DNA of 64,000 nt from Acidimicrobiales bacterium (GCA_033344915.1 JAWPML010000001.1:3986263-4050262), one strand, 5' to 3'; shown: positions 26,788 to 38,499, counted from the stretch's first letter. The notes: generated from the sequence alone by a model not told the origin. Numbers and translations are program-made.

Positions 26788-28506
26788 GTGAACCGTTTCG
26801 CGCGCCGCCTCCTGCAACGTGATGTGCCGCTCGATGCCCGCTTCCAGCGCGGCATCCGGGCGGGCTTCCTCGTTGCCGCGGTCCTGGCGTTGGGGACGCT
26901 GGTCCTCACCGAGGTCACCAGCACCTCGCTCGAGCGGGACGTGGCCGCCCTCGACGAGCTCAGTGAGCAACGAGCCGAGGTCGCCCGCATCGGGTCCCTT
27001 CTGCCCGTGCTCGCGGGGGCAGAAGACCCGGCTCTGGCCGACGACCTACGCATCGAGATCGGCGTCGCGCTCGAGTCGGTCGCCGCCCGCCAGATCACCC
27101 TGCGGATCGACCATCCGGAGATCGTCGGGAGCGACGTCGAGTTCGATGGATCGACCATGCGCTTCGATCAGGCTTTCCAGCGGATGACGGCCGAGGTCGA
27201 GATCGCCGTCGAGGAGCTTGCGGACCCGAATCTCGCCGCGGGTTCTCGGATCGATGTCGTCGGCGACGCCGCCGTCGCGGTCACGGCCCTCGACGTCAGC
27301 TATGCGGGCGCCGCGGACGGTCGTGCCGGGGACGGTCTCGCCGCCGCCGGCGCACTGCGGGTGATCGGCCGCTGGGTCGCCGGCATCGGCATCCTCCTGG
27401 CCGCCGTGCGGCTTCTCGTCCTCGGGCGGCCGCTTGTCTCGCAGCTCCGGACCGACCAGGTCATGCACCAGAGCGTGGCCGACGAACAGCAGGAGGTGCA
27501 GATGCGCACCCTCGTCAACTCACGCCTCGTCGAAGGCCTGGAGGCGGTCGACACCGAGGCCGGGATCCAGGTCGCACTCACGCGGATCGTCGGACGCCTC
27601 TTCGGTGACCGGCCCGCGGAGGTCCTGCTCGCCGACTCCTCGCAGGCGCATCTCAGCCTCTTCGCCCACAACGAGACCCTGCCCGCCCCCGGATGCCGCG
27701 TGCAGTCCCCCTGGTCGTGCCCCGCGGTGCGGCGGGCCGGCACCCAGATCTTCGACGACTCCGAGGGCATTCGGACGTGTCCTTACCTCTCCGACCGGTC
27801 CGGCGGCGCCTGCTCTGCCGTGTGTGTGCCGGTGACGTTCGTCGGCGAGTCCATGGGTGTGCTCCACGTCACCGGTGAGGTCGGGTGGACGCCCAGCGAC
27901 TTCGACATCTACGCGCTGGAGGCCGTCGCCGGTCAGACCGCGGTCCGGCTCGGCGCGATCCGCTCGTTCGAGAAGGCGGAACTCCAGGCCAGTACGGATG
28001 TCCTCACCGGCTTGCCGAACCGCCGAGCGGTCGAGGATCGCCTCGCCCGGTTCATCGCCACCCGCGCCCGTGGCGCCGTGGCGATGGCGGATCTCGATCG
28101 CTTCAAGCGGCTCAACGACACCTACGGCCACGAGGCTGGCGATCGTGCCCTGCGCATGTTCGCAGACGTCGTTCGGGGCGCGGTTCGCACGGACGACCTC
28201 GCCGGCCGGTGGGGTGGGGAGGAGTTCGTCCTGCTGCTCCCCGGTCTCTCGGCGCGAGAGGCGGCCGAGGTCCTCGATCGGATCCGGACCGATCTCGCCG
28301 CCGCGTGCGAACGCAGCGACGGGCCGCCCTTCACCGTGTCGATCGGCGTCGTCGACACGACCGCGGGAGACAGCGTCGACGCGCTCGTGGGGCTGGCGGA
28401 CGATTGTCTGTACGCCGCGAAGGAAGCGGGCCGCGATCGGGTGATCGTGGGGCCGGTCTCGTCGGCGGGCGACACCGCGTCGACCCACGTAGGGGTCATG
28501 GCATGA
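26788..28506 (+). CDS. membrane Cys-GAF diguanylate cyclase 1
   Basis: A 572-residue signalling protein. A first membrane segment lies near residues 24-45 and a second near 188-212, enclosing an external sensor region of about 140 residues. A GAF-like domain follows with five spaced cysteines (303, 311, 331, 342, 346). The C-terminal GGDEF domain makes c-di-GMP from two GTP. Its active site is GGEEF (476-480), with LTGLPNRR and MADLDRFKRLNDTYGH, and an RxxD inhibitory site (RTDD, 467-470), so activity and product inhibition are both expected. It starts with GTG at 26788 and overlaps the next gene by 4 bases. It is the first of three paralogues. Confidence 0.93.
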   Translation: MNRFARRLLQRDVPLDARFQRGIRAGFLVAAVLALGTLVLTEVTSTSLERDVAALDELSEQRAEVARIGSLLPVLAGAEDPALADDLRIEIGVALESVAARQITLRIDHPEIVGSDVEFDGSTMRFDQAFQRMTAEVEIAVEELADPNLAAGSRIDVVGDAAVAVTALDVSYAGAADGRAGDGLAAAGALRVIGRWVAGIGILLAAVRLLVLGRPLVSQLRTDQVMHQSVADEQQEVQMRTLVNSRLVEGLEAVDTEAGIQVALTRIVGRLFGDRPAEVLLADSSQAHLSLFAHNETLPAPGCRVQSPWSCPAVRRAGTQIFDDSEGIRTCPYLSDRSGGACSAVCVPVTFVGESMGVLHVTGEVGWTPSDFDIYALEAVAGQTAVRLGAIRSFEKAELQASTDVLTGLPNRRAVEDRLARFIATRARGAVAMADLDRFKRLNDTYGHEAGDRALRMFADVVRGAVRTDDLAGRWGGEEFVLLLPGLSAREAAEVLDRIRTDLAAACERSDGPPFTVSIGVVDTTAGDSVDALVGLADDCLYAAKEAGRDRVIVGPVSSAGDTASTHVGVMA

Positions 28507-30212
28507 GGCGCCTCCTGCGGAAGCGGCCGAGGAAGCGGACGCAGAAGCCACTGCACACGCGGTTCGCCCGCGGGTACATCGCGGGACTCGTCGCCGGTGT
28601 CGTGTGCGGAGCGGGCGTGTGGTTCACGACCCAGACGACACTCGACGCCGTGGGTGAATCGAACCGTGAGTCTCGGGTGGCCAACTCCATCGTGGCCGAG
28701 ACCCGCTCCGTCGCTGCGACGCTCGGCGCGGTCGAGGACGAGCCGCACTCCATCGTCCTGCGCTCCACCCTCGGGCGTGAGCTCGCCGAGCTCGATGAGA
28801 TGTGGGCCATCCTCCTGGCTTCGGACGACCTGCCCGACGACGTCGCTCTCGTGCTCGCCGGATCGAGCGGGCTCGGAGCGCAGATGGACTCGTTCATCGC
28901 GGATGCCTCCGCGCTCGCGGCCGATGCGTCACTCGGCACCGCCGCGCTGGGAGCGGCCGATGGGGTGGAAGCAGGTCGACTCGAATCCACGGCGGCGACC
29001 ATGACCGGTCGGCTGGAGAGCATCATCGCCTCCTTCGAGGCGCGCGGCGACGATGCGATCGCGGGCATGCGAACGACCAGCCACGCCACGTTCGTCTTCA
29101 TCGCGTTCTTCATGGTGGTCCTCGTCGGGGTGCTGCTCCGCCCACTCAAGGAGCAGCTGAAGAACGAGTCCGAGGCTCTCCGGGATGCCAATCGTTCGCA
29201 CAAGAACGAAGCTCAGCGCCAGGAGCTGGCCTCGCACCTGAGCGATGGACTCGAGGCGGCGGAAACGGAAGAGGAAGCGCAGCTCGTCGTCGGCCGGGCC
29301 TTCAGCCGGCTGCTCCCCGACCACCCCGTCGAGATGCTTCTCGCCGGCACGGACCACGGCACGCTGCGCCAAACGGTGACCCACCCCCAGCACGGTGGTC
29401 CCGGTTGCGGTGTCGAGGACCCGTGGACGTGCCCGGCGGTGCGCCGGGGGCGGACCATGAACTACGACGATTCCCGAGCGATCAACGCCTGTCCGCACCT
29501 CGCGAAACGAGAGGGTGGCGCGTGCGCGGCGACGTGCGTCCCGGTCAGCTTCATGGGTCAGTCGATGGGTGTCCTCCACACCACGCGAGCGGTCGGCGCA
29601 GAGGCGCCGCGGGCGGGCAACGAGATCCTCGGCCTCATCGCGAGCCAGGTGTCGATTCGTCTCGGCACGCTGCGATCGTTCGCCCAGGTCGAGATGCAGG
29701 CGTCGACGGACGCGCTCACCGGCCTGCCGAACCGCCGCGCGACCGAAGACCGACTGCGCCGGCTGTTGAACGCCGGCACCGGCGGCGCCTTGGCGATGGC
29801 CGACCTCGATCAGTTCAAGCTGCTCAACGACCGCTACGGCCACGACGCCGGCGATCGGGCGCTGCGCATGTTCGCCGAGGCGGTCGCCGAGGCGTTGCGG
29901 GGTGACGATTGGATCGGTCGCTGGGGAGGGGAGGAGTTCCTCCTCGTCATGCCGGGACTCGATGTCCACGAGGCCAAGGAAGCGCTCGACCGTGTGCGTG
30001 CCCATCTCGCCGACGCGTGTGCGCGGGCCGAAGCGCCGAGCGTGACCGTGTCGATGGGTGTCGTCGACACCACGGCCGCATCCGGCGCCGACGACCTCGT
30101 CCGGCTCGCGGACGACGCACTGCTCGTGGCCAAGGCCCAGGGCCGTGACCGGGTCATCACGGGTCCGGTCCTGGGTCCGATTCCCGACGACGCGGACGCG
30201 ATCACCTCATGA
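28503..30212 (+). CDS. membrane Cys-GAF diguanylate cyclase 2
   Basis: The second paralogue (569 residues) has the same plan: a basic N terminus, a membrane segment near 24-42, an external helical region, a second segment near 198-215 and a GAF-like domain with cysteines 302, 310, 330, 341 and 345. The GGDEF domain has an intact GGEEF (475-479) and the inhibitory RGDD (466-469). The sensor region is much less conserved than the GAF and GGDEF parts, suggesting different external inputs to one output. It overlaps both neighbours by 4 bases. Confidence 0.93.
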   Translation: MRRLLRKRPRKRTQKPLHTRFARGYIAGLVAGVVCGAGVWFTTQTTLDAVGESNRESRVANSIVAETRSVAATLGAVEDEPHSIVLRSTLGRELAELDEMWAILLASDDLPDDVALVLAGSSGLGAQMDSFIADASALAADASLGTAALGAADGVEAGRLESTAATMTGRLESIIASFEARGDDAIAGMRTTSHATFVFIAFFMVVLVGVLLRPLKEQLKNESEALRDANRSHKNEAQRQELASHLSDGLEAAETEEEAQLVVGRAFSRLLPDHPVEMLLAGTDHGTLRQTVTHPQHGGPGCGVEDPWTCPAVRRGRTMNYDDSRAINACPHLAKREGGACAATCVPVSFMGQSMGVLHTTRAVGAEAPRAGNEILGLIASQVSIRLGTLRSFAQVEMQASTDALTGLPNRRATEDRLRRLLNAGTGGALAMADLDQFKLLNDRYGHDAGDRALRMFAEAVAEALRGDDWIGRWGGEEFLLVMPGLDVHEAKEALDRVRAHLADACARAEAPSVTVSMGVVDTTAASGADDLVRLADDALLVAKAQGRDRVITGPVLGPIPDDADAITS

Positions 30213-31864
30213 TCCGTGCGCGAGCGGCCGTGTCGAGCTGGTGGTCCGGCGTCGAGCGACACGCTCGCCTCAAGGGCGCGGTGCTGCTGTGCCTCGGGGT
30301 CCTGTTCGCCCTGGTGGTCGCCTTCGTCATCACCGTGCGAACGCTCGCTGTCCAGGCGGAGGTCGGGCTCGGACATGTCGACGAGTTCTCGTCCGCGGCC
30401 GCTCAATCCGAGAACGTGGGCGTGCTCCTCGGTACCGGGATGATCTCCACGGACGAGGCCCGCACCGAACTGGTCGCTGCGCTGGAGGCACTTACGCGCG
30501 ACATGGATGTGATCGATCCCGACGGCACGTCCGACGCGGCGGGCGAGTTGGCCGAGCTGACCCGGTCCGTTTCGGAGTACGTCGACGCGTCGGCGGACAC
30601 GAGAACCCTGCTCGAAGGAACCATGCGTGACCTCGCCGGCCGCTTCGAAGACCTGGCGGTCCAGCTGGAGGTGGAGAGCCGCATCCAGACCACGGCGACG
30701 CTCGACCACCTCGATCGTGTGTTCACGATGATGCAGATCGTGGCCGTGAGTGCCGCGATCATCTTCCTCTTCGTCGTCGCGACGCAGATCCTCCCCCTGA
30801 CGCGTTCGATCCATCGCTCGATGGCGAAGCTGCGGGAGTGGAACGAGCTCGCCGCGTCGGAGTCCCGTCGTCGCACCCTGTCGCGTCAGGTCATCGAGGG
30901 GCTGGACGATGCGGTCGACGAGTCCGCGGCCTATGGGGTCATCGCCCGTTCCCTGCGTCTCGCAACCCCTGACCATCGGGCCGAGATGCTCCTCGCCGAC
31001 TCGTCGCAGGCCCACCTGCGCGCCGCCGTGGTGCATCCCGAGAACGGCTCGCCGGGTTGCGGCGTCGTGTCCCCGTGGTCCTGTCCGGCAGTCCGCCGCG
31101 GGACCACGCAACGCTTCTCCGACTCCGAGGCGATCCGGGCCTGCCCGCACCTGGCCCGTCGTGACGAACCGTGCTCCGCCGTCTGCGCCCCGATGACGTT
31201 CATGGGCGAGCCCATGGGCGTCCTGCACGTCACCGGCCCGGTCGGGGAAACGGCGACCGACGAGCTCGTCACGGACATCTCGATGCTCGCGGCCGAGTCG
31301 GCGACCCGCGTGGGCACGCTGCGGGCATTCGCCCGCGCCGAGCTGCAGGCTGCAACCGACGTGCTCACCGGTCTGCCGAACCGGCGGGCGTCGGAGGAGC
31401 GGTTGCGAACCCTGCTGGGCACCGATCACGGTGGCGTGGCCGCCGTGATCGAGATCGTCGGGCTCCGGGCGATGAACGACGAGCACGGCACCCCTGCCGG
31501 CGACATCGCGCTCAAGGTTGCGGCGGAGGCCCTGTCCCAGGCGATGCGGGCCGACGACTGGTGCGGCCGCTGGGCCGGCGCGGAGTTCGTGGCCGTCCTG
31601 CCGGGCGAACGAGCGACGACCGCCCGGGAGGTCGTGGCGCGGGTCGAAGCACACATCCGCGACATGCTCGCCGCCGCGGACATGCCGGAGCTGCGCACCG
31701 TCGTGGGCATCGCGGACACGCGTGGGGCCCGCACGGCGCACGGGATGATGGGCCTCATGGGTGACGCGCTCGCCGACGCCCGGCGCGACGCGGGGGAGAC
31801 CCCGGAGGAGACGGCGGACGCAGACGAGAAAATTCTCTCCGATCCGCAGTTGTCCACTCCGTGA
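30209..31864 (+). CDS. membrane Cys-GAF protein with degenerate GGDEF domain
   Basis: The third paralogue (551 residues) keeps two membrane segments (about 21-43 and 172-195) and the five cysteines (284, 292, 312, 322, 326). The GGDEF motif is changed to AGAEF (456-460), and the metal-binding MADLDRFKRLND has become [11 protein letters not shown]. Cyclase activity is therefore unlikely. The inhibitory-site motif RADD (447-450) is kept, so it may bind c-di-GMP as a receptor or pair with the active paralogues. The 3' end reads into the groES promoter region. Confidence 0.9.
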   Translation: MIRARAAVSSWWSGVERHARLKGAVLLCLGVLFALVVAFVITVRTLAVQAEVGLGHVDEFSSAAAQSENVGVLLGTGMISTDEARTELVAALEALTRDMDVIDPDGTSDAAGELAELTRSVSEYVDASADTRTLLEGTMRDLAGRFEDLAVQLEVESRIQTTATLDHLDRVFTMMQIVAVSAAIIFLFVVATQILPLTRSIHRSMAKLREWNELAASESRRRTLSRQVIEGLDDAVDESAAYGVIARSLRLATPDHRAEMLLADSSQAHLRAAVVHPENGSPGCGVVSPWSCPAVRRGTTQRFSDSEAIRACPHLARRDEPCSAVCAPMTFMGEPMGVLHVTGPVGETATDELVTDISMLAAESATRVGTLRAFARAELQAATDVLTGLPNRRASEERLRTLLGTDHGGVAAVIEIVGLRAMNDEHGTPAGDIALKVAAEALSQAMRADDWCGRWAGAEFVAVLPGERATTAREVVARVEAHIRDMLAAADMPELRTVVGIADTRGARTAHGMMGLMGDALADARRDAGETPEETADADEKILSDPQLSTP

Positions 31865-31878
31865 GTCGGTTCTAGCAT
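31850..31878 (+). promoter_or_regulatory. groESL promoter
   Basis: TTGTCC (31850-31855) and TAGCAT (31873-31878) are 17 bases apart. The start point should fall inside the CIRCE element that follows. Confidence 0.7.
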
Positions 31879-31904
31879 TAGCACTCGCGACATCCGAGTG
31901 CTAA
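31878..31904. promoter_or_regulatory. CIRCE operator (HrcA binding site)
   Basis: TTAGCACTC and GAGTGCTAA, separated by 9 bases, form a perfect CIRCE inverted repeat. HrcA is the known repressor of CIRCE, lifted by heat or unfolded protein. It overlaps the likely transcription start of groES. Confidence 0.96.
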
Positions 31905-31962
31905 CGATCCGTTGGCCCCTCGTGATGAAGCGAGTGTCAACCAACCGATCTCGGAGGATCGA

Positions 31963-33910
<1,948 letters not shown>

Positions 33911-33919
33911 CCCTTCCCC

Positions 33920-33966
33920 TTCTGTGAGTAGAAACCAGCACCTGGTGCTGACTTCTACTCACAGAA
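33920..33966. terminator. long hairpin after groEL
   Basis: A 14-bp perfect outer stem (TTCTGTGAGTAGAA with TTCTACTCACAGAA) encloses a second palindrome (CAGCACC-T-GGTGCTG). It lies 9 bases after groEL and may act as a terminator. Its AT-rich arms differ from the surrounding GC-rich DNA, so it may also be a dispersed repeat. Confidence 0.65.
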
Positions 33967-34050
33967 CGAAGGATTGCGGGGCGGCCCGGGCTTCGGCTCG
34001 GGCCGTTTCGCGTTCAGGGACGGGGGCATCGATGCAGGGTGGGGGGTGGA

Positions 34051-34056
34051 TAGCCT
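34051..34056 (+). promoter_or_regulatory. -10 box of the 50-aa gene
   Basis: TAGCCT ends 7 bases before the ATG at 34064, with no Shine-Dalgarno. Confidence 0.45.
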
Positions 34057-34063
34057 CGTCGGC

Positions 34064-34216
34064 ATGGATCGACCGCCGCCGGACCCGCACAAGCTGCTCT
34101 CCCAATGGGAGGAGTGGGAACGCGGTGAGACCCCGCCCGGACGGGTGATGAGCAACCTGAAGACGGGTGGGCTCCCGGACCTGCTGCGGGCACTGATCGA
34201 GGGTGCTGACTCCTGA
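34064..34216 (+). CDS. small conserved-looking protein of unknown function
   Basis: This 50-residue protein starts MDRPPPDPHKLLSQWEEWERG. It contains a Trp/Glu-rich helix followed by TPPGRVMSNLKTGGLPDLL. It has no signal or membrane segment. The ATG at 34064 is chosen because of the -10 box just before it. It may share an operon with the Nudix gene that follows. Function is not known. Confidence 0.65.
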   Translation: MDRPPPDPHKLLSQWEEWERGETPPGRVMSNLKTGGLPDLLRALIEGADS

Positions 34217-34248
34217 GCGATCCCACCGCCCCGCAGGACGAGTGGCCC

Positions 34249-34977
34249 GTGTCGACGGAGCCGCTTGCGCCCGTTCCGCCGGGCCGGGGTGGACCGCAAC
34301 GTATTCCCCGGCCGGAAGGCGCGGCCCTCGGCGGCCCGCCGCCCTGGGTCGAGTCGCCACCGGAGTCCCGTCGGCCCTCCCTCGACGACGTCGTCGGCGC
34401 CCTGCACGGTCGCGGTTCGGTCCGTATCGGCGACGAGATGCCCGACGTCCGCCAGAGCGCGGTGTTGTGCCTGCTCTACGAGGAGGACGGCGAGGCCCAT
34501 GTGGTGTTGACCCGACGGGCCCGGGGCATGCGCCACCACGCCCACGAGGTCGCGTTCCCTGGCGGCCGGCGCGACGACACCGACCCCGACCTGTGGGCGA
34601 CCGCGGTCCGCGAGGCCGAGGAGGAGGTGGCGCTCGACGCCTCCGTGATCGAGCACGTCGGCGCGCTCGACAGCTTCGTCACCGTCGGCTCGCGCACGCT
34701 GGTGACCCCGTTCGTCGCCGTGACAGACCGTCGCCCCGATCTCACCCCGTCGCCGGTCGAGGTCGAGGAGATCCGCCACGTCTCGCTGTCCGAGCTGCTG
34801 CTCGACGAGGTCTGGCGCGAGGAGATCTGGCCCCTGCGCCACTTCGGCCGGCCGCGGGCGATCACGTTCTTCGAGTTGGAGGGTGACACGGTCTGGGGCG
34901 CGACCGGAGCCATGTTGCGTCAGCTGCTCGCCGTCACGACCGGGGCGCACGACCGCATCGTCGGGGGGCCGGGCTGA
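34249..34977 (+). CDS. Nudix hydrolase, CoA diphosphatase-like
   Basis: A 242-residue Nudix protein with about 65 Pro-rich residues before the domain. The UPF0035-like segment LTRRARGMRHHAHEVAFPGGRRDD and the Nudix helix AVREAEEEVAL match the CoA/NADH pyrophosphatase subgroup (NudL type), which splits CoA into 3',5'-ADP and phosphopantetheine. The start is probably GTG at 34249; no ATG is available nearby. The exact substrate is inferred. Confidence 0.85.
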   Translation: MSTEPLAPVPPGRGGPQRIPRPEGAALGGPPPWVESPPESRRPSLDDVVGALHGRGSVRIGDEMPDVRQSAVLCLLYEEDGEAHVVLTRRARGMRHHAHEVAFPGGRRDDTDPDLWATAVREAEEEVALDASVIEHVGALDSFVTVGSRTLVTPFVAVTDRRPDLTPSPVEVEEIRHVSLSELLLDEVWREEIWPLRHFGRPRAITFFELEGDTVWGATGAMLRQLLAVTTGAHDRIVGGPG

Positions 34978-34993
34978 TCCGGCGTTCGCGCCC

Positions 34994-34999
34994 TAGTAT
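34994..34999 (+). promoter_or_regulatory. -10 box of the 35006 gene, leaderless
   Basis: TAGTAT is followed after 6 bases by the ATG at 35006. Confidence 0.5.
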
Positions 35000-35005
35000 C
35001 GATCG

Positions 35006-35386
35006 ATGCCCGAGATCCGTTTCAGCGCCGACACCCACCCCGAGTTGGTCCGCCAGGTCACGGTCTGGCTGGAGTCGACGGACGGCGACCGCACCGCGGT
35101 CGACGTGGTCGAAGGAAGTGCGGCGCTGACCAAGGACGCCCTACGGATCGTGGCCGCGGCCGCCCCTGCACCGATCGCCGACAGTGAGCTCGTCAGGCGC
35201 CTCACCGAGCTCGGCCATTCGGCGGTCGACGCCCAGCGTGACGCCACGCTCGCCGGCCTCGACGCGCTCGCCCAGGCGACCGACGGCACCCTGGTCAAGA
35301 AGGTGTCCGAGGGGGGCACGAAGGCCGCCTACGAGATGAACGCCAAGGTCGCCAAACAGCTCATGAAGTCGCTTCTCGGCGGCTAG
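35006..35386 (+). CDS. unknown protein
   Basis: This 126-residue soluble protein is not recognised. The first 35 residues look like a beta-rich segment (EIRFSADTHPELVRQVTVWLES); the rest is Ala-rich and helical, ending with KVAKQLMKSLLGG. No Cys or obvious catalytic motif is seen. It is transcribed with the GuaB3-like gene and guaA, with a gap of 60 bases, and has its own leaderless promoter. Confidence 0.7.
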   Translation: MPEIRFSADTHPELVRQVTVWLESTDGDRTAVDVVEGSAALTKDALRIVAAAAPAPIADSELVRRLTELGHSAVDAQRDATLAGLDALAQATDGTLVKKVSEGGTKAAYEMNAKVAKQLMKSLLGG

Positions 35387-35446
35387 GCTCCTCTCTTTCC
35401 ACCCGGGCTCCCGCCGGTCGGCGAGGCCCGACGAAAGGTCGAGCGC

Positions 35447-36316
35447 GTGGCCGAGATCCAGATCGGGCAAGGCAAGAGCGGACGGCGGGGCATCGACCTC
35501 GCGGACGTGTCCATCGTGCCGGCACGGCGCACGCGCGACCGCGGCGACGTCGACTTGTCGTGGAAGATCGACGCGTACCGGTTCGCGCTCCCGTTCGTCG
35601 CCGCCGGCATCGAGCGGCCGTTGGGCACCGATGACGCGATCGCGGTCGGCGAGCAGGGTGCGCTCGCGCTGATCGACCTCGAGGCGATCTGGGCCGAGAC
35701 CCCCGACCCGGGCGAGGTCAGTGCCCACATCGCCAAGGTCAAGAGTGCGGACGTGCGGGTCGCGGTGTCGGTGAGCGCGAGTCACGTCGAGGAGCTCGGC
35801 CCCCACGCGATCGCGGGTGAGGCCGACATCCTCGTGATCCAGGGAGACGTCGTGTCGGCCGAGACGGTGTCGTCGGACGAGACAACGCTCAACCTCAAGA
35901 CGTTCATCCGCCGCCTCGACATCCCGGTGATCGTCGGCGGCTGTGGCAGCTACTCGGCCGCCCTGCACCTCATGCGCACCGGCGCCGCCGGCGTGATCGT
36001 CGGTGTCGATCTGCCCGACCTCGGAGTGGGCGTGCCCCTCGCCTCTGCGATCGGCGACGCCCGCAGCGCCCGCGTCCGCCACCTCGACGAGACCGGCGTC
36101 TACTGCCACATCATCGCCCGGGGCCCGATCGCGAGCGGCGCCGACGTGGCGCGCGCCGTCGCCTGTGGGGCCGATGCGGTCCTCGTCGACGCCTCCGTGG
36201 TCGTGAACGCCGATCCGCAGGCCGACGACGTCGTGGGCAACCTGCGGGCAGCGATGGCCACGTGCGGGTACACCGATCTCAAGGCCTTCCAGAAGGCGGA
36301 AGTGGTGGTTCGATGA
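35447..36316 (+). CDS. shortened GuaB3-like IMP dehydrogenase/GMP reductase family protein
   Basis: This 289-residue protein is a TIM-barrel of the GuaB3 family. The first residues ([17 protein letters not shown]) match the GuaB3 N terminus, and the later segments [27 protein letters not shown] and [16 protein letters not shown] are typical. Typical GuaB3 proteins have about 370-390 residues; here the Gly-rich catalytic loop after VIVGV is missing, replaced by [12 protein letters not shown]. Its activity is thus uncertain. GuaB3 proteins have been linked to GMP reduction. It is immediately upstream of guaA with a 4-base overlap, supporting a purine role. It starts with GTG. Confidence 0.82.
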   Translation: MAEIQIGQGKSGRRGIDLADVSIVPARRTRDRGDVDLSWKIDAYRFALPFVAAGIERPLGTDDAIAVGEQGALALIDLEAIWAETPDPGEVSAHIAKVKSADVRVAVSVSASHVEELGPHAIAGEADILVIQGDVVSAETVSSDETTLNLKTFIRRLDIPVIVGGCGSYSAALHLMRTGAAGVIVGVDLPDLGVGVPLASAIGDARSARVRHLDETGVYCHIIARGPIASGADVARAVACGADAVLVDASVVVNADPQADDVVGNLRAAMATCGYTDLKAFQKAEVVVR

Positions 36317-37866
36317 ACGCATCGGCCCCCGGCAGCGAGGAGCTCGTCCTCGTCGTCGACTTCGGCGCCCAGTACGCCCAGCTGATCGCCCGGCGGGTGC
36401 GCGAGGCCCACGTCTACAGCGAGATCGTGTCGCCCACGATCGCCGCCGCCGAGATCGCGGCGAAGGAGCCGATCGGCATCATCTTCAGCGGCGGCCCCGA
36501 TTCGGTCCACGCCGAAGGGGCGATCGCCATCGATCCGGGCGTCTACGAGCTCGGCATCCCCATCCTCGGCATCTGCTACGGCGCCCAGCTCATCGCCCAG
36601 CAGAACGGCGGCCTCGTCGACCGCACCGATCGCGGCGAGTACGGCCGCACGACGCTCACCGTCGAGGGGCGCGACAGCACCCTGCTCGGCGGCACCCCGG
36701 CCGAACAGAAGGTCTGGATGAGCCATTTCGACGCGATCGTGAAGCCGCCCCTCGGCGTCACCGCCATCGCGAGCACCCCGGACGCCCCGGTCGCCGCGTT
36801 CGAGGACAGTGAGCAGAAGCTCTACGGGGTGCAGTTCCATCCGGAGGTCATGCACACCGAACACGGCCAGCACGTGATCGAGCAGTTCCTCGAGCACGGC
36901 TGTGGCGCGACGGGCTCCTGGACGATGGCGTCGATCATCGACACCGCGGTCGAACAGATCCGCGAGCAGGTCGGGGAACGCCAGGTCATCTGTGCGCTCT
37001 CTGGTGGTGTCGACTCCGCGGTGGCCGCCGCGCTCGTGCACAAGGCGATCGGCGATCAGCTCACGTGTGTCCATGTCGACACCGGCCTGATGCGCCTCCA
37101 CGAGGCCGATCAGGTGATCGAGACCTTCGAGCGCAACTTCGGTGTCCATCTCATTTTCGTGGACGCGGGGGAGCGGTTCTTCTCGGCCCTCGCGGGCATC
37201 ACCGAGCCCGAGGCCAAGCGCAAGGCGATCGGCGAGCTGTTCATCCGCGTCTTCGAGGACGCGAAGGCCGAGGCCCGGGGCGCCGAGTTCCTGGTGCAGG
37301 GCACCCTCTACCCCGATGTCATCGAGTCCGGCAGCGAGCACGCCTCGACCATCAAGTCGCACCACAACGTCGGCGGGCTCCCGGAGGACATGGAGTTCGA
37401 GCTCATCGAGCCGCTCCGCAGCCTCTTCAAGGACGAGGTCCGTCAGGTCGGATCGGAACTGGGTCTGCCGGACGAGATCGTCCAGCGCCAGCCGTTCCCC
37501 GGTCCGGGTCTCGGTGTGCGCATCATCGGCGAGGTCACGCCTGACAAGGTCGCGACGCTCCAACATGCCGATTTCATCGTGCGCGAGGAGCTCAGGAATG
37601 CCGGCCTGGAGGGCGAGATCTGGCAGTCGTTCGCCGTGCTGCCCGACATCCGCAGCGTCGGCGTGATGGGTGACGAGCGCACCTACGGCTATCCGATCAT
37701 CATCCGGGCCGTCACCAGCGAGGACGCCATGACCGCCGACTGGGCACGCATCCCCTACGACGTGCTCGAGTCGATGAGCAGCCGCGTGATCAACGAGGTT
37801 CCCGGCGTCAACCGCGTCGCCTACGACATCACGTCGAAGCCGCCCGGCACGATCGAGTGGGAATAG
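36313..37866 (+). CDS. guaA: GMP synthase (glutamine-hydrolysing)
   Basis: GuaA (517 residues) turns XMP into GMP with glutamine and ATP. The glutamine amidotransferase has [18 protein letters not shown], the nucleophile in GICYGAQL and the [10 protein letters not shown] triad. The ATP-pyrophosphatase has [13 protein letters not shown]. The dimerisation domain ends with [12 protein letters not shown]. The ATG at 36313 is chosen over an earlier in-frame GTG-type extension. Confidence 0.98.
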   Translation: MNASAPGSEELVLVVDFGAQYAQLIARRVREAHVYSEIVSPTIAAAEIAAKEPIGIIFSGGPDSVHAEGAIAIDPGVYELGIPILGICYGAQLIAQQNGGLVDRTDRGEYGRTTLTVEGRDSTLLGGTPAEQKVWMSHFDAIVKPPLGVTAIASTPDAPVAAFEDSEQKLYGVQFHPEVMHTEHGQHVIEQFLEHGCGATGSWTMASIIDTAVEQIREQVGERQVICALSGGVDSAVAAALVHKAIGDQLTCVHVDTGLMRLHEADQVIETFERNFGVHLIFVDAGERFFSALAGITEPEAKRKAIGELFIRVFEDAKAEARGAEFLVQGTLYPDVIESGSEHASTIKSHHNVGGLPEDMEFELIEPLRSLFKDEVRQVGSELGLPDEIVQRQPFPGPGLGVRIIGEVTPDKVATLQHADFIVREELRNAGLEGEIWQSFAVLPDIRSVGVMGDERTYGYPIIIRAVTSEDAMTADWARIPYDVLESMSSRVINEVPGVNRVAYDITSKPPGTIEWE

Positions 37867-37869
37867 CGG

Positions 37870-38439
37870 ATGGGCGTGACCCTCGGCCCGGCCGAGGCGT
37901 ACCAGCGGGCGGCCGCGCTGTTCGGGGAGACGATCACGGCACTGTCCGATGACGAGTGGGAGTTGGCGACCGGCGACGACTGGACGGTCGTCACCACGGT
38001 CGCCTGGGTCGTCGTGGGCGACTCCCACATCGCCACCGCCGTGGCCGGTGAGCCCCTCGGTGCCGTCGGTGAGTTCGACGCCGCCGTACTCGGCACCGCG
38101 CCGGTCGCGGCCTGGCGGGGGACGGCGGTCGGCGCCATCGCGGCGCTGCGCGAGCCGGGCGCGCTCGCCGGTGTGGTCAGCCACCCGGACGGAGAGCTCG
38201 CCGTCGCGGACCTCGTCGGCCAGCGCGTGAGCGAGAACCTGGTCCGCGCCTGGGACATCGGCCGCGCCGTCGGCCGGATCGTGGAGATCCCCGAGGATCT
38301 CGCCGACTGGTGTCTCGACTTCTGGGCCGCACACGCCGACGCCGTCCTGGCCGGTGGTGTGCTACCCGACACTCCACTCGAGCCGCCGGCCGATGCGTCG
38401 CCGGTCGAGCGGCTGCTCGCTCTCACCGGCCGCGCCTGA
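37870..38439 (+). CDS. DinB/maleylpyruvate isomerase-type (MDMPI) protein
   Basis: This 189-residue protein resembles the TIGR03086 / mycothiol-dependent maleylpyruvate isomerase N-terminal family (a DinB four-helix fold), common in actinobacteria. The segment RVSENLVRAWDIGRAVG is the second helix motif. The usual HLVGG-type metal-binding histidine near residue 50 is replaced by WVVVGDSHIA, so metal binding is uncertain. It follows guaA after 3 bases. Confidence 0.7.
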   Translation: MGVTLGPAEAYQRAAALFGETITALSDDEWELATGDDWTVVTTVAWVVVGDSHIATAVAGEPLGAVGEFDAAVLGTAPVAAWRGTAVGAIAALREPGALAGVVSHPDGELAVADLVGQRVSENLVRAWDIGRAVGRIVEIPEDLADWCLDFWAAHADAVLAGGVLPDTPLEPPADASPVERLLALTGRA

Positions 38440-38499
38440 CCGCCGTCTTCAAGGTTCGGTGTCAGGTTCGGGGTCTGGCCTGGGCTGCCGCAGTGTTCG

